A stretch of 64,000 nucleotides of DNA from Thermomicrobiales bacterium (GCA_020432165.1 JAGQGU010000006.1:85166-149165); one strand, 5' to 3'. Shown: positions 7,844 to 17,250, numbered from the stretch's first letter. Program-made: numbers and translations. The notes: generated by a model not told the origin, from the letters alone.

Positions 7844-10813
7844 TTATCCGATGCGGACAGCTCCGTACCAGCGCGGACCGTAGTAGCTGGAGTTGAGATC
7901 ACTCACCACTACACCAGTGCTCTCGTTCTGCGCGTGGATGAACTGACCATTGCCGATGTAGATACCCACGTGGCTCAGGCCTGCAGTGTAGGTGTTCTGG
8001 AAGAAGACCAGATCGCCTGGCTGCAGATTGCTCTTGGAGACTGATGTCCCCGCGGCCACCTGTGTCCACGTACCGGCTCCGATATCCTTGCCGAGCACAT
8101 TCTTGATGACCCAGTAGGTGAAACCAGAGCAATCGAAGCTGGCTGGACCATGTGTGGCCCAAACATATGGGTAGCCAATGTAGCGCATCGCGTAGTTCAC
8201 GATAGCATTGCCGGTGCTCGTACCCGAGTTGGAACCCGTGCCCGGATCGGTTGTCGACCCAGAGCCACCGCGTTCGCTCAGCGCCGCTGAGGTGCTGGTG
8301 AGGTAATCCTTGTGGATAAAGCCCGCCAAACCGTCGTAATCGACCGGGTAGAAGTTGTTGGTCAGGCTGCCGGTGATCAGGACCACCACACCAGACTCAA
8401 CGACCGTGGAAACACCCGCCGTTGTACTCGCCTGGTAACGCAGGTTCACGGCGCTGGTGACCTTGGCATGGTCGTTCTTCTTCATACCCGTCGTTGACGT
8501 GCCGCCATTGCTACCAGAATTGCCATTGGAGCTGGAGCCGCCTGCCTTCAGATAGGTGGACGAAGCAAAGCCATTGCTGCCTCCGCACACAATCGGTGTC
8601 CAGCCGTTGCTGGCTGCCCCTCGTGTGGTTACGGTGGTGCCATTGGCCAGGGTAGTGATGACGCCGTAGCTGGAACCAGCACCTGTGCGGCAATAGAGAC
8701 CATCGCCGCCAGTATCCACAACTGCGGTACCGCTGGTGCCGGAGTTCGAACCCGAATTGGAGTTCCCTGATCCGGACGAAGCACTACCGCCAGTGACGTA
8801 GTCGCTGGAAACGAAGCCATTCTGGCCTCCGCAGATCACGGCGGTCCAGCCATTGGTGGAACCGCTGCGTGTGGAGACTGTTTGGCCGAGGCTCAGCGTG
8901 GTAATCACGCCATAGCTGGTGCCAGCGCCAGTGCGGCAGTTGAGTGACTGACCACCGGTGTTGGCGATGGTGACCTTACCTGTGGCGCTGCTGGAAGTGC
9001 CAGAACCCGAGTTAGACGAGTTGCTGTTGGATGAGCTTGTCTTGGCGTAATCAGCGAAGATGAAGCCGTTCTTGCCACCGCAGGTAACAGCCAGCCAGGA
9101 GCCCTGCTGGGCGCCCCGGATAGAGACCGTAGAGCCGTTGCTCAGCACCGTGATGACGCCATAGCTGGTGCCAGCACCGCTGCGACAGTAGAGGCCATCG
9201 CCACCGGTATTGATTGTGGCGGTGCCGCTGTTGCTGGTTGTGGTGCTTGTGCTACCGGAGCCAGCCTTCACTTCGATGTAGGTGGTGGATACGTAGCCGT
9301 TCTTGCCAGCGCAGGTTACGGGTGTCCAGCCATTGCTGGCCTTACCACGTGTAACCAGTACCGTGCCATCAGCCACGGTTGTGATGATGGCGCCACTCAT
9401 GCTGGCGGAACTGCGGCAATTTAGGCCGTTACCGGTGCCTGTTACCACTACATTCAGCTTCGAGGCGTTGATTTCACTATCGCCAGCGCCGCCGGACCAG
9501 AGGTAGTTGACATCGGCAAAGCCCTGAAGACCACCGCAATCGATACCCAGGTAACCATTGACCGCTTCCGCGGAGACCATCACCTTGGTGCCCTCAGCCA
9601 GTGTCATCAGCACGGCCGCCGCGGGATCCGGGGCGACACGGCAGATAAGACCGCTGGTGGTACCAGTAACGGTAGCCGAACCGATCATGGTGGAGGTATC
9701 GAAGTTCGCGGCACTGGAAGCGATGCTGACTGGCTCTGTTGCCGCCGGGGTTTCAACCTTGGCCGGAGCTTCGGTCTCAGTCGCTGCTTCTGTAGCGTCG
9801 CTGGTTGCGGTCTCCTCGGTGGCGACTTCTTCAGTCTCCTCCGGGGTGCTTGCTACTTCTTCTGTGGTATCTGGCGTGCTCGCCACTTCCTCAGTCGGAA
9901 TCTCGGTCTCGACGACTTCCTCGGTTACAACCTCGGTTTCAGTGGCTTCTTCGGTCGCAACTTCTGTCTCGACAACCTCTTCGGTCGGGACTTCAGTCTC
10001 AACGACTTCTTCCGTCGGGACCTCGGTCTCGACGACTTCTTCCGTCACCGCGACCTCTTCCGTGGGCACTTCAGTCTCAACCACTTCCTCGGTCACAACG
10101 ACCTCTTCGGTCGGGACCTCGGTTTCATCTTCCCAGATGACTTCTTCGGTTGGCTCTTCGGTAGCGACTTCGGAGTTGAGGGCGATATAGCGGCCATCAA
10201 CATAGCCGCCAACACCATTGAAGTTCACACGGACGAAATTGGCATCGCCAATCCAGACGCGCTCGGAGGTGACATCAAACCAGGCGCCGGGCTGCGCATA
10301 GCCGATAACGCCTGCATCATACGAGGCATCGTTATAGACCGGCAGGCCGTTTTCGCCGAGTTCGACATTGTTGTCTACAACAACACCAGCGTCGATTGGC
10401 TCCAGCCATTCCAGCGTGGATGACGCCAGCGAAGATTCTTCTGTGGAGGATTCTTCTTCGGTGCTTGCTTCATCGGAGGCCGCAGACTTCACGAGGAGAT
10501 CAGTGGATACGTATCCTTCCCCCCAATCCGACTGCACCCAGACCCAGCTGCCGTTGTCATTGAAAAACGGACCATCGGTCACATAGAGAATCGCGCCGTC
10601 CGGCAGGTCTGCCGCAATCGTCGAATCATCCAGTACCGATGTATCGCTACGGAGATATGCACCATTGCCGCCATTGCTGACAATGACTGTATCTCCACTT
10701 GAGATATCTGAATTGGCGACACCGATCATCGGTGTAAAGAGCGACGCAACCATGAGAGCCGCGACGCAGAGCATTAAGACGCGGTTAGCGCGCATGATGG
10801 AAAGTGCGGACAA
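7844..10813 (-). CDS. Secreted NlpC/P60 peptidase with eight SH3-like repeats and an acidic TEEV tract
   Basis: This 989-residue exported cell-wall enzyme starts with a signal peptide (hydrophobic 11-33, cleavage near GVANS). Two SH3-like domains follow (about 40-110 and 135-213). A low-complexity acidic tract (219-360) is built from VETEVPTEEV-like units. Six more SH3b-like domains span about 375-840, and a C-terminal NlpC/P60 domain runs 866-989. Its catalytic residues are visible as Cys895 (FDCSGF), His948 (SHVGIYIG) and His960 (FIHA). SH3 domains 3 to 7 each carry a Cys pair spaced exactly 35 residues (391/426, 466/501, 543/578, 626/661, 708/743), probably disulfides. Ser/Gly/Asn linkers join the domains. 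The predicted reaction is cleavage of D-Glu-diamino-acid peptide bonds in peptidoglycan. The start is TTG after a G-rich ribosome site; ATG at 10795 is an alternative. Confidence 0.9.
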   Translation of the reverse strand: MSALSIMRANRVLMLCVAALMVASLFTPMIGVANSDISSGDTVIVSNGGNGAYLRSDTSVLDDSTIAADLPDGAILYVTDGPFFNDNGSWVWVQSDWGEGYVSTDLLVKSAASDEASTEEESSTEESSLASSTLEWLEPIDAGVVVDNNVELGENGLPVYNDASYDAGVIGYAQPGAWFDVTSERVWIGDANFVRVNFNGVGGYVDGRYIALNSEVATEEPTEEVIWEDETEVPTEEVVVTEEVVETEVPTEEVAVTEEVVETEVPTEEVVETEVPTEEVVETEVATEEATETEVVTEEVVETEIPTEEVASTPDTTEEVASTPEETEEVATEETATSDATEAATETEAPAKVETPAATEPVSIASSAANFDTSTMIGSATVTGTTSGLICRVAPDPAAAVLMTLAEGTKVMVSAEAVNGYLGIDCGGLQGFADVNYLWSGGAGDSEINASKLNVVVTGTGNGLNCRSSASMSGAIITTVADGTVLVTRGKASNGWTPVTCAGKNGYVSTTYIEVKAGSGSTSTTTSNSGTATINTGGDGLYCRSGAGTSYGVITVLSNGSTVSIRGAQQGSWLAVTCGGKNGFIFADYAKTSSSNSNSSNSGSGTSSSATGKVTIANTGGQSLNCRTGAGTSYGVITTLSLGQTVSTRSGSTNGWTAVICGGQNGFVSSDYVTGGSASSGSGNSNSGSNSGTSGTAVVDTGGDGLYCRTGAGSSYGVITTLANGTTVTTRGAASNGWTPIVCGGSNGFASSTYLKAGGSSSNGNSGSNGGTSTTGMKKNDHAKVTSAVNLRYQASTTAGVSTVVESGVVVLITGSLTNNFYPVDYDGLAGFIHKDYLTSTSAALSERGGSGSTTDPGTGSNSGTSTGNAIVNYAMRYIGYPYVWATHGPASFDCSGFTYWVIKNVLGKDIGAGTWTQVAAGTSVSKSNLQPGDLVFFQNTYTAGLSHVGIYIGNGQFIHAQNESTGVVVSDLNSSYYGPRWYGAVRIG
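9734..10159 (-). repeat. Degenerate in-frame tandem repeat coding the TEEV tract
   Basis: About 425 bases inside the P60 gene consist of diverged 30-base units encoding ten residues, VETEVPTEEV and variants (AVTEEV, VETEIPTEEV, ASTPDTTEEV). The best-kept units lie at about 9900-10110. Such a tract can expand or contract by slippage, changing the length of the spacer between the N-terminal SH3 pair and the rest of the enzyme. Confidence 0.8.
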
Positions 10814-11502
10814 AACCCCTTCCCCCTCCTGTGTCTACCCGAGTCGACCAGCCAGTCGACATCAGCGGGAGTTTGGTGCACACGTGCGGCACCGAAACCG
10901 GCAGGGGCCGTCCCCCCTGTCTCCCCGATGACAGATACCTGTCACCGCCCTGGTACGAATATATGGATCGGGCACTCTCCCGCAGCAGCCAACTGCCATG
11001 CCCGACGAATGATCACATTGGATCGTGCCTAACTGCTCAATTTACGGTTGCGATTTCCCACACATAACTCGGTGCTCAATCAGATGGTCGCCCAGGCTCA
11101 GTATTCCGATGGATAGACGACGCCCTTTGCACAGCAACCGCACAATCAGGACTACCTGACCCTAACAAACCCCCTGAACCCGTGTCAAGCATCGATTCTG
11201 TTGTCACAAGGTGCCGAAATGTCGGGATTCTACCCATTGGTGGAGGGCCGCACCAGGCAATTGATACCCGTGTACGTATGCGGCTGCCGGGTCATCGTCT
11301 GTACTGTGTCAGAGTGTCGAAGTTGGGTATGCGACATAAGTGCGATAGTCCCAAAACCCGCGTAGGTATAGTACCTGTTCCGTACTTTGAGAATCGAATG
11401 TGACGTACGGACACTATTTACATCTGCGTGTTTCGGAGTCCGGACGGTACCCTGAAATGGTCCATTCGGATACCCTGCGATTCATCGGGAATTGGTCAAT
11501 GA
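10814..11502. other. Long non-coding stretch upstream of the P60 gene, with two dyads
   Basis: I see no convincing gene here. Two palindromes stand out: GTCGAC repeated at 10843-10848 and 10855-10860, which can fold with a 6-base loop, and TGACAG-ATAC-CTGTCA at 10929-10944. Both lie in the likely 5' leader or promoter of the P60 gene. I looked for the conserved core of the c-di-AMP (ydaO) riboswitch, which often precedes such genes, and could not find it. Bases 11000-11500 hold short open frames only. Confidence 0.4.
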
Positions 11503-11530
11503 AAAAGTAGTGCACTAATGCACTACTTTT
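11503..11530 (-). terminator. Perfect 12-bp hairpin terminator after the coiled-coil gene
   Basis: AAAAGTAGTGCA (11503-11514) pairs perfectly with TGCACTACTTTT (11519-11530) around a 4-base loop. On the minus strand the stem ends in a run of T, 29 bases past the stop of the 11560-12891 gene. This is a classic intrinsic terminator that could work in both directions. Confidence 0.85.
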
Positions 11531-11559
11531 CGGAATTCGCTTGCATGTTGAAGATTGTC

Positions 11560-12891
11560 TTACTCGGTGGTGGACTCACCCCGGCGACGGCGAATGCGGG
11601 TACCGAGGCCAACCCGAGCTTCACCCTCGGCGTCGCGGCGTTGGGCAGTAGCGAGATCGAGCTCTTCCTGCACCTGCTCCAGCCGCACGCGCACGCGCTG
11701 TTCATGCAGATACCAGATATCTCGATGAAGTGCTGCATCCTGCTGCCGTAACTCCTCGATTTGACCGCTGATCTCCGAGATCTTGTAGCCGGTCTCGCGA
11801 ATGGAGTCGTTACTTTCCTCAAGCCGTTCATTCAACCGCTCAATACGCTCTTCCAGCGTATGACGCAGCTGATCGAAACGTGCATCCGTCTCCTGTCGTT
11901 GTTCCTCAATTGAGTCAACGACCTGATCGTAGCGATCATCCTGGATGGATTGGAGTCGAGAAATATCCTGCTGCAATGCCTGGGCCGAGGTGCGCAGCTC
12001 GTCCAGGGATGGATCGATATGCACCATGCTGCGACGGGTATCGTCCACGGTTTCGCCAACGTGGGCGATATCGGCCCGGATCTCGTCCAGACGGGCATTG
12101 AAGCCATCGATCGTATCGCTCACACCCTGAACCCGGCGGCGAGAATCCTGATCCACGATCTTGGTGGCGTCATCGGTGCGGAGGACATCGCGCCGAAGCT
12201 CATCGATCTCCGTGCGCAGGGCGTCGAGTCCATCCCGCAGACTGTGTGCAATCGCACTTGTACGATCCGTTTGTGCGCTCAGATGCTCGATATTTGTGCC
12301 CAGTTCACCGAATCGTTCGCGATTTTGGGTGGAATCGTCTACCTTGCGGCGGTTCTGCTCGAGCAGATCGGTAACATGCGACTGGAGCGAACGCACCGGT
12401 CGCATGGCGTCATCCAGCCGTTCCTCGAGTTCCTCTACGAACTGGCGAGTGCGGTTCTCGTTGAGTGCCGCCGCCTGCGCCGCCTGTTGGGCATCGTTGG
12501 TGGATTTCTCCAGCATTTGATGCAATACAGCGATCTCGGCGGATTGCTGCTTGATCAGGATTTGGTTCGTGTTGCGATCTTCGATAAGTTCGCTGATTGT
12601 GCTTCGCAGTTCATCGAGATCGGCGATCAATGATTGATACTGGGCATCGCTGCGATTATAGGCATCCTGCTGACGATATCCCTGGGGGATCGTTGCGGGC
12701 ACAGTCACGACTTCTTCTTCATCCTCATCGTATTCGAGTTCATCATCCAGGTCGGGAAGAGCATAACCATCTCCCCGGGCCGCCAACGCAGCTCGCTGCT
12801 CTTCCTGAGCACGCCGCCGCCGTTCTTCCTGTTCGCGCGCGGTGCGGTCGGCTTGTCGATTCCTGTTCTGTCCAAAAATGTTTCTGGCCAT
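11560..12891 (-). CDS. Long coiled-coil protein of unknown function
   Basis: The 443-residue protein has no signal peptide or membrane segment. Residues 15-30 are a highly charged Arg/Glu helix, and 45-65 are an acidic stretch (DDELEYDEDEEE). Almost all of about 85-420 shows heptad-like Leu/Ile spacing with Glu/Arg/Gln-rich sequence, as in long coiled coils such as SMC arms or cytoskeletal scaffolds. The last residues are basic (RIRRRRG). No catalytic motif is seen. The start is ATG after GAGGCGATGA. It stands alone between a strong terminator and a 207-base upstream gap. A structural or chromosome-organising role is possible, but nothing in the sequence proves it. Confidence 0.7.
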   Translation of the reverse strand: MARNIFGQNRNRQADRTAREQEERRRRAQEEQRAALAARGDGYALPDLDDELEYDEDEEEVVTVPATIPQGYRQQDAYNRSDAQYQSLIADLDELRSTISELIEDRNTNQILIKQQSAEIAVLHQMLEKSTNDAQQAAQAAALNENRTRQFVEELEERLDDAMRPVRSLQSHVTDLLEQNRRKVDDSTQNRERFGELGTNIEHLSAQTDRTSAIAHSLRDGLDALRTEIDELRRDVLRTDDATKIVDQDSRRRVQGVSDTIDGFNARLDEIRADIAHVGETVDDTRRSMVHIDPSLDELRTSAQALQQDISRLQSIQDDRYDQVVDSIEEQRQETDARFDQLRHTLEERIERLNERLEESNDSIRETGYKISEISGQIEELRQQDAALHRDIWYLHEQRVRVRLEQVQEELDLATAQRRDAEGEARVGLGTRIRRRRGESTTE

Positions 12892-13098
12892 TCATCGCCT
12901 CATGTTGTCGCACGTGCCGGGGAGACGTACGAACAGGTTCTCGGAGCGTCGCGGGGATGTTGTTGTGGCGTGCATCGTTCGCCACGCGTACGGACAAGGA
13001 TACGGGATGCGCGCATTCGCTGCGAGGTGTGACTCCCAGACCCGTGCCGAAAAAGAGTAATTATAAGGAAGGAAGATTTCAGACCCTGGTGGAAAAGG

Positions 13099-13500
13099 TC
13101 AGGCTCCTGGCCGACGCAGGCGAGAAACCGCGCCATCCTGCCCGTGAGCGCGACTACGAGTCACACCTGGTCGGGTAGGGGACATCTGATCGCTGAGACG
13201 ACCTGCGCTACGACGGAACGGTGTGACATTTACGGGTCGTTCGGTCGTGCCGACAGGATGGTCATGATCAACCTGATTACCAAGCATTTGGGAGGATCGG
13301 AAACTGGTAGGTCCTACTGCGCCATAGGCGAGGGCACCAATGATCGGCACGCAGAGGATCGTCAACGCCCAAAAGGTGTGGCTATTTCCACGCACACGGG
13401 GACGATGGAGCAGATCTGCCATCGCGCTCCAGGCCAGGCTATATTGCAATGCAGCGAATATGGCGATCAATCCCGCCAGTATCCAGGCTTGCCAGCCCAT
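13099..13500 (-). CDS. Small membrane protein with PLDc_N-like domain
   Basis: This is a 133-residue protein. Residues 5-30 form one membrane segment. A second (about 43-62, FWALTILCVPIIGALAYGAVG) has the pattern of the phospholipase D N-terminal (PLDc_N) two-helix domain found in many stand-alone small membrane proteins. The remaining half is polar, basic and probably cytoplasmic, with no recognisable motif and an Arg-rich end. The start is ATG after GTGAGG. It is the first of the minus-strand pair formed with the coiled-coil gene downstream, but the 207-base gap argues against a tight operon. The domain call is moderate; the function is unknown. Confidence 0.6.
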   Translation of the reverse strand: MGWQAWILAGLIAIFAALQYSLAWSAMADLLHRPRVRGNSHTFWALTILCVPIIGALAYGAVGPTSFRSSQMLGNQVDHDHPVGTTERPVNVTPFRRSAGRLSDQMSPTRPGVTRSRAHGQDGAVSRLRRPGA

Positions 13501-13597
13501 AGGTTAACCTCACTCCACTCCGGGCACACCCCGGCATATCTCCCTTATTTTAGGGGGCGACGTGAGATTCTGCGATTGTACGTACTCTTTTTTGGGC

Positions 13598-14782
13598 TCA
13601 ATCGACTTCGGCCAACACCAGGTAGTTGCTCGCGACGTACCCGCTTTCTCCGGTCGCATCGACGGTGACCGGATACCAGGTGATGCCACCCGCCTCGACC
13701 GCTTCACCGGTGATCGTGAGTGTGCTACTGCCATCCAACTCGGTGATGATCTCGGCTGAAGTCGATGGTTCGGCGCGCAGATTCAACGGAGTCTGGGCAA
13801 TGGAGACCACATCGCCGACCTGCAGATCGGTTACAGGTTGGGGCGTATCTTCGGGCACAACCGTGGTGGAGAGATCGCCAAAGCTGATATAGCGCGCATC
13901 GCCGGTAATGGCGTTATTTTGAACACGCAGCAGGTTGAGTGCTGCCCAGCCCTGCGTTTCAATGCAGCACCAGCCCTGATGCGTTGCTCCTGGCAGCAAC
14001 TCCTTGGCGGCATCGGGCAATGGTGCGCTCAATTGCAGTAGATGATCCCACGGTTCACCGTCGTAATCAGTAAGCCGTACCGCCACGAAACTGAAGAAGC
14101 GCGGCTTGTCCGAAACATTGCGGATGGTCATCAGCAGGGAATGCCAATTGGCGGTATCCCAGCTGCCAAGCGCCCGCACACCGGTCGGGGCGATATCGAA
14201 GGCTTCCTGTCCGGTCACGTATCGATCGATAGAGACATCAAAGTCTCCGGAACGCACGGTATCACCAAACGCCGCCGGACTCTCTGGCGATGCGCCGAGT
14301 CCGGAATCTTCGCCAACAGGCTCGAAGCTGGGGATCGTGGCCCCCTCGGTCATCGCGAACCAGGCATCTGCCCAGTTGCCACCCAGGAATGGGCTGCTGA
14401 ACTGCAGCAGAACATTGCTGAGATCACCAACCCAGAAGGGGAGTGCGCCCTCCAGCGTATCGCCCGGCTCCACAATTCCTTGCAGAAGTGGGAACGGTCC
14501 CGCGGTGAGGGGTGATCGGTAGAGTACGCCCTCGGCACCACAGGCAGCGAAATCCGTAACGTTGATCACCTGTGCCTGATCCGATGTGTTCGTGGCGCTC
14601 ATGTATGCGATAGCCCACTGCAGATCGAGTGGGCCATCGCCATTGGCAGTATTGGCGTTCGTCATCGTCGTCAGGGCGGAATCGCCCAGCTCAGCGCTCT
14701 TGAGTGTGAACTGCCACGGCCCTGCTGTTACCGCTTCGCCAGCGGGATGAATAGTCGGAGCAAAGGTTGCTGTCTGCATCAT
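13598..14782 (-). CDS. Hypothetical protein with C-terminal SH3b domain
   Basis: The first two thirds (about 15-300) resemble beta-rich extracellular modules of the DUF4352 kind. Two similar halves each begin with a 'W-F-T-L-K-S / F-D-V-S-I-D' style strand and contain 'NTS/NVSD' turns followed by FFSFVAVRL-type strands. This is an impression only. The C-terminus (about 325-394) is an SH3b domain (GDVVSIAQTPLNLRAEPST, then GYVASNYL). I set the start at the ATG at 14782 because GAGGAAA lies just upstream; the frame stays open to 14872. From this start no clear signal peptide is visible, which is odd for such domains. It follows the SIMPL gene by 64 bases on the same strand and is probably co-transcribed with it. 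Confidence 0.65.
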   Translation of the reverse strand: MMQTATFAPTIHPAGEAVTAGPWQFTLKSAELGDSALTTMTNANTANGDGPLDLQWAIAYMSATNTSDQAQVINVTDFAACGAEGVLYRSPLTAGPFPLLQGIVEPGDTLEGALPFWVGDLSNVLLQFSSPFLGGNWADAWFAMTEGATIPSFEPVGEDSGLGASPESPAAFGDTVRSGDFDVSIDRYVTGQEAFDIAPTGVRALGSWDTANWHSLLMTIRNVSDKPRFFSFVAVRLTDYDGEPWDHLLQLSAPLPDAAKELLPGATHQGWCCIETQGWAALNLLRVQNNAITGDARYISFGDLSTTVVPEDTPQPVTDLQVGDVVSIAQTPLNLRAEPSTSAEIITELDGSSTLTITGEAVEAGGITWYPVTVDATGESGYVASNYLVLAEVD

Positions 14783-14846
14783 GGTTTTCCTCGTCGCATT
14801 CCAATCGACATGATGGCCGAATTGTAGTGCGACGAGGGCGTTACTG

Positions 14847-15611
14847 CTACGGCAAGGAATAGGTGACATCAATCCAGACGGTCACGGAAACCTCCGCCGG
14901 GGCCGAAGGATCGAAGCTATTTGCCATATAGATTCGGGCTATACCGGTGGTCTCGGGTGTTGCACCACAGCTGGTCGTCGGATATCCCATGCCGAAGTTG
15001 GTGTTATCGCGGCTACCGACGGCGCTACCGAGCGTTGTGTTCATGGCGGCTGCCTGGTCTTCAGCGGAGATCTGGGCATTGGCCATGGCATCGACTCGTG
15101 CCTGCTGATTCAGGAAGCGGCAATCGTTCATCTGATAGAGCACACCGAACGTATTGACCAGCCAACCCTCGGCATGAGCGGCATCCTGGGTGACTTTCAG
15201 GAGCTCACTGATGAAATCAACATCTGGTTGATCGAGAGTCACAATGAGCGAGACCGGCAATGGTCCCACCATGCCACCCCATTCGCCAGAGAAGGGTTGC
15301 GTCACCACTTCAATCGCATCCGCGGGAACACCCTGGGAGATCAATGCATCCACGACCGGTGCCGGATCAATCGTCTCCATTGTGACAACCGGCGTCACGG
15401 CGGACACACTCGCATCTGCGATGGGCATGATGCTTGTATCAGTGCCGAGGGTGATCACGATCAGCGCGGATTCCGCCGGTACGGATGCAGTTCCCGAGGC
15501 GGTCACGGTAATGGTGCCGGTATTGGTATCAGCTGACTGTGCCAGCGTTGGTGTTGCCAGCAACAACATGCATCCAATGAGACTGACTACGCGTACGAAC
15601 CTTGTCTTCAT
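14847..15611 (-). CDS. SIMPL (DUF541) domain exported protein
   Basis: The protein has 254 residues. A classical signal peptide (hydrophobic 8-24, TPTLAQS cleavage) precedes a SIMPL/DUF541 domain. Its first strand, ITVTASGTASVPAESALIVI, is the family hallmark, and later Asn/Cys-containing segments include the long central helix with QARVDAMANAQ. Family members sit in the periplasm or cell surface of diverse bacteria. Some bind or protect other proteins or act in oxidative stress, but the biochemical role is not settled. The start is ATG after AAAGGACA. It is divergent from the MalY-like lyase, with a 169-base shared upstream region, and the SH3b protein follows on the same strand. Confidence 0.88.
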   Translation of the reverse strand: MKTRFVRVVSLIGCMLLLATPTLAQSADTNTGTITVTASGTASVPAESALIVITLGTDTSIMPIADASVSAVTPVVTMETIDPAPVVDALISQGVPADAIEVVTQPFSGEWGGMVGPLPVSLIVTLDQPDVDFISELLKVTQDAAHAEGWLVNTFGVLYQMNDCRFLNQQARVDAMANAQISAEDQAAAMNTTLGSAVGSRDNTNFGMGYPTTSCGATPETTGIARIYMANSFDPSAPAEVSVTVWIDVTYSLP

Positions 15612-15780
15612 GACGATGTCCTTTCTGATTACTGTTTATCTGCATATATGACGCTCGAAGGGGCATGTGCGTTTCACTGGCACGAGGTTTTGGGCAGCGA
15701 TTTCGGCAGGTGTTCACCAATTGGCAAACCTCTGCCATAATGCCAGCAATCAGATTATCTATCGAGAAAGGGAGCACGCA

Positions 15781-16944
15781 ATGGTTGTGAATTTCGATGA
15801 GATTACTGCCGAGAGTATGGCCGGCACGCACGGTGCCAAGTGGACCACCTGGCCGGACTGTATTGGGGCCTTCGTGGCGGAGATGGATTTCGGCACGGCT
15901 CCGGCAGTGAAGGATGCATTGAAGGAAGTGGTGGACGCTGGCTACTTCGGCTATTTGCCGAAGCAGGAGGACGATCACCTGATTGATGCTCTCTGCAAGT
16001 GGTATGGTCGTCACACCGACTGGAACGTCTCGCCCGATATGGTGCGATCGATGCCGGATGTGCTCACCGGCATGGAGATTGTGCTCACGCGCTTTTCGCC
16101 AAAGGGTGGCAAGGTCATTCTACCGACGCCAGCCTATATGCCCTTTGTCTTCCTGCCCACGGTTCTCGGACGGGAGATCATTGAGGTGCCGATGCTGCAG
16201 ACCGGCTATGGCTGGGAGTATGATTACGCCGCGATCGATCAGGCTTTCCAGGATGGCGGAGAGGTGCTGATCGTCTGCAATCCCTACAATCCCATTGGCA
16301 AGGTCCACTCGGCGGAAGAGATGGCAAAGCTTGGCGAGATTGTGGATCGGTATGATGGTCGGGTCTTCTCTGACGAGATTCACGCCCCGCTTGTCTATAG
16401 CGGTCAACGTCACATTCCCTATGCCTCAGTGAACGAGGTAAACGCCAAGCACACGATCACATCGATCGCGGCCAGCAAGGCGTGGAATCTGCCGGGGCTT
16501 AAGTGTGCCCAGATCGTGCTCTCCAATCCAGATGATATCGACAACTGGCAGACCAGCGGCGCAGCCTGGCGCGCACATGGTGCGTCCGGACTCGGTGTTG
16601 TCGCGAGCGCTGCCGCCTATAACGATGGTGAAGACTGGTTGAATGATGTTTTGGCCTATCTCGAGGGTAATCGTGATGCGCTGGCCGTCCTGATCGAGGA
16701 GCATCTGCCCGGTGTGAAGATGATCAAGCCACAGGGTACCTACCTCGCCTGGCTCGATTTCACTGAGACCAAGGTGCCGGAGGATGTTGCGACCTTCTTC
16801 CGCGAGCACGCCCAGGTTGCCATCACCGATGGCTCTGCCTGTGGTGAGGTGGGCAAGCGTCACGTCCGCTTCAACTTTGCCCTCGCGCGTCCCGTGATGA
16901 CCGAAGCCATCGCCCGCATGGGCAAGGCTATGGCAGACCTGTAG
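15781..16944 (+). CDS. patB: MalY/PatB-family PLP-dependent C-S lyase / aminotransferase
   Basis: This is a 387-residue fold-type I PLP enzyme. Its N-terminus (WPDCIGAFVAEMDFGTAP) is the usual MalY/PatB signature. The middle shows VIVCNPYNPIGKVHSAEE, and the PLP-binding lysine lies in the TSIAASKAWNLPGLKCAQI segment, with a C-terminal Arg motif RHVRFNFA. Enzymes of this group act as cystathionine or cysteine-S-conjugate beta-lyases, forming pyruvate, ammonia and a thiol; some instead act as regulators (MalY) or aminotransferases. The start is the ATG at 15781 after GAAAGGGA; the frame is open to 15667, but the upstream part is not family-like. It is transcribed away from the SIMPL gene. Its stop codon touches the beginning of the inverted repeat element at 16944. 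Confidence 0.88.
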   Translation: MVVNFDEITAESMAGTHGAKWTTWPDCIGAFVAEMDFGTAPAVKDALKEVVDAGYFGYLPKQEDDHLIDALCKWYGRHTDWNVSPDMVRSMPDVLTGMEIVLTRFSPKGGKVILPTPAYMPFVFLPTVLGREIIEVPMLQTGYGWEYDYAAIDQAFQDGGEVLIVCNPYNPIGKVHSAEEMAKLGEIVDRYDGRVFSDEIHAPLVYSGQRHIPYASVNEVNAKHTITSIAASKAWNLPGLKCAQIVLSNPDDIDNWQTSGAAWRAHGASGLGVVASAAAYNDGEDWLNDVLAYLEGNRDALAVLIEEHLPGVKMIKPQGTYLAWLDFTETKVPEDVATFFREHAQVAITDGSACGEVGKRHVRFNFALARPVMTEAIARMGKAMADL

Positions 16945-17224
16945 CACCGCACTTTATGTCATGCGTTCTGAGAAAATACTCCTCAAGAAGATGGCACGGC
17001 TAGAGGTAGACCCGCTCCTCGCCAGCGACGGTACGTCGCGGCGAGTTGGGCGGGTTCAAGTAGCCGTTCTGCGCGGAATTCTGGAACGGGTGGCGGAATT
17101 GACGTCCATCAAATACTGGAACCCGGGCAACTCGCGCAGCTTCGCTGCTGCGAGGCCCGAGTCTACCCTGTCACTGCATCATCGCTAACCATTTTCTCGG
17201 TACGGATGACTTTATGTGCGGTGC
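16944..17224. mobile_element. MITE-like element with imperfect inverted terminal repeats
   Basis: The left end reads GCACCGCAC and then TTATGTCATGCGTTCTGAGAAAAT. The right end on the opposite strand reads GCACCGCAC and then ATAAAGTCATCCGTACCGAGAAAAT. The similarity continues inward through GGTAGAC, CCTCGC..AGCGA and CGAGTTG to a GGGTTC block, so each half is a diverged copy of one unit in opposite orientation. No protein is encoded. A related sequence with GAGAAAATACTC occurs at 63891-64000. This fits a non-autonomous mobile element or a large structured repeat. The rest of the 16945-17299 gap is a terminator. Confidence 0.55.
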
Positions 17225-17250
17225 CCCACTTGCATATACGGTGTCAATGC

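Noticed and set aside
9558..10190. A plus-strand Val/Ser/Thr-rich frame opposite the TEEV tract
   Set aside because: It is the complement of the repeat coding region and only echoes the same repeats; no start signal or domain.
10814..11100. c-di-AMP (ydaO) riboswitch before the NlpC/P60 gene
   Set aside because: Such riboswitches often precede cell-wall hydrolase genes, but I could not find the conserved core sequences in the minus-strand leader, only two dyads.
11182..11403. A 73-residue plus-strand frame in the long gap before the coiled-coil gene
   Set aside because: No ribosome site, no recognisable domain, and codon use looks random; left as non-coding.
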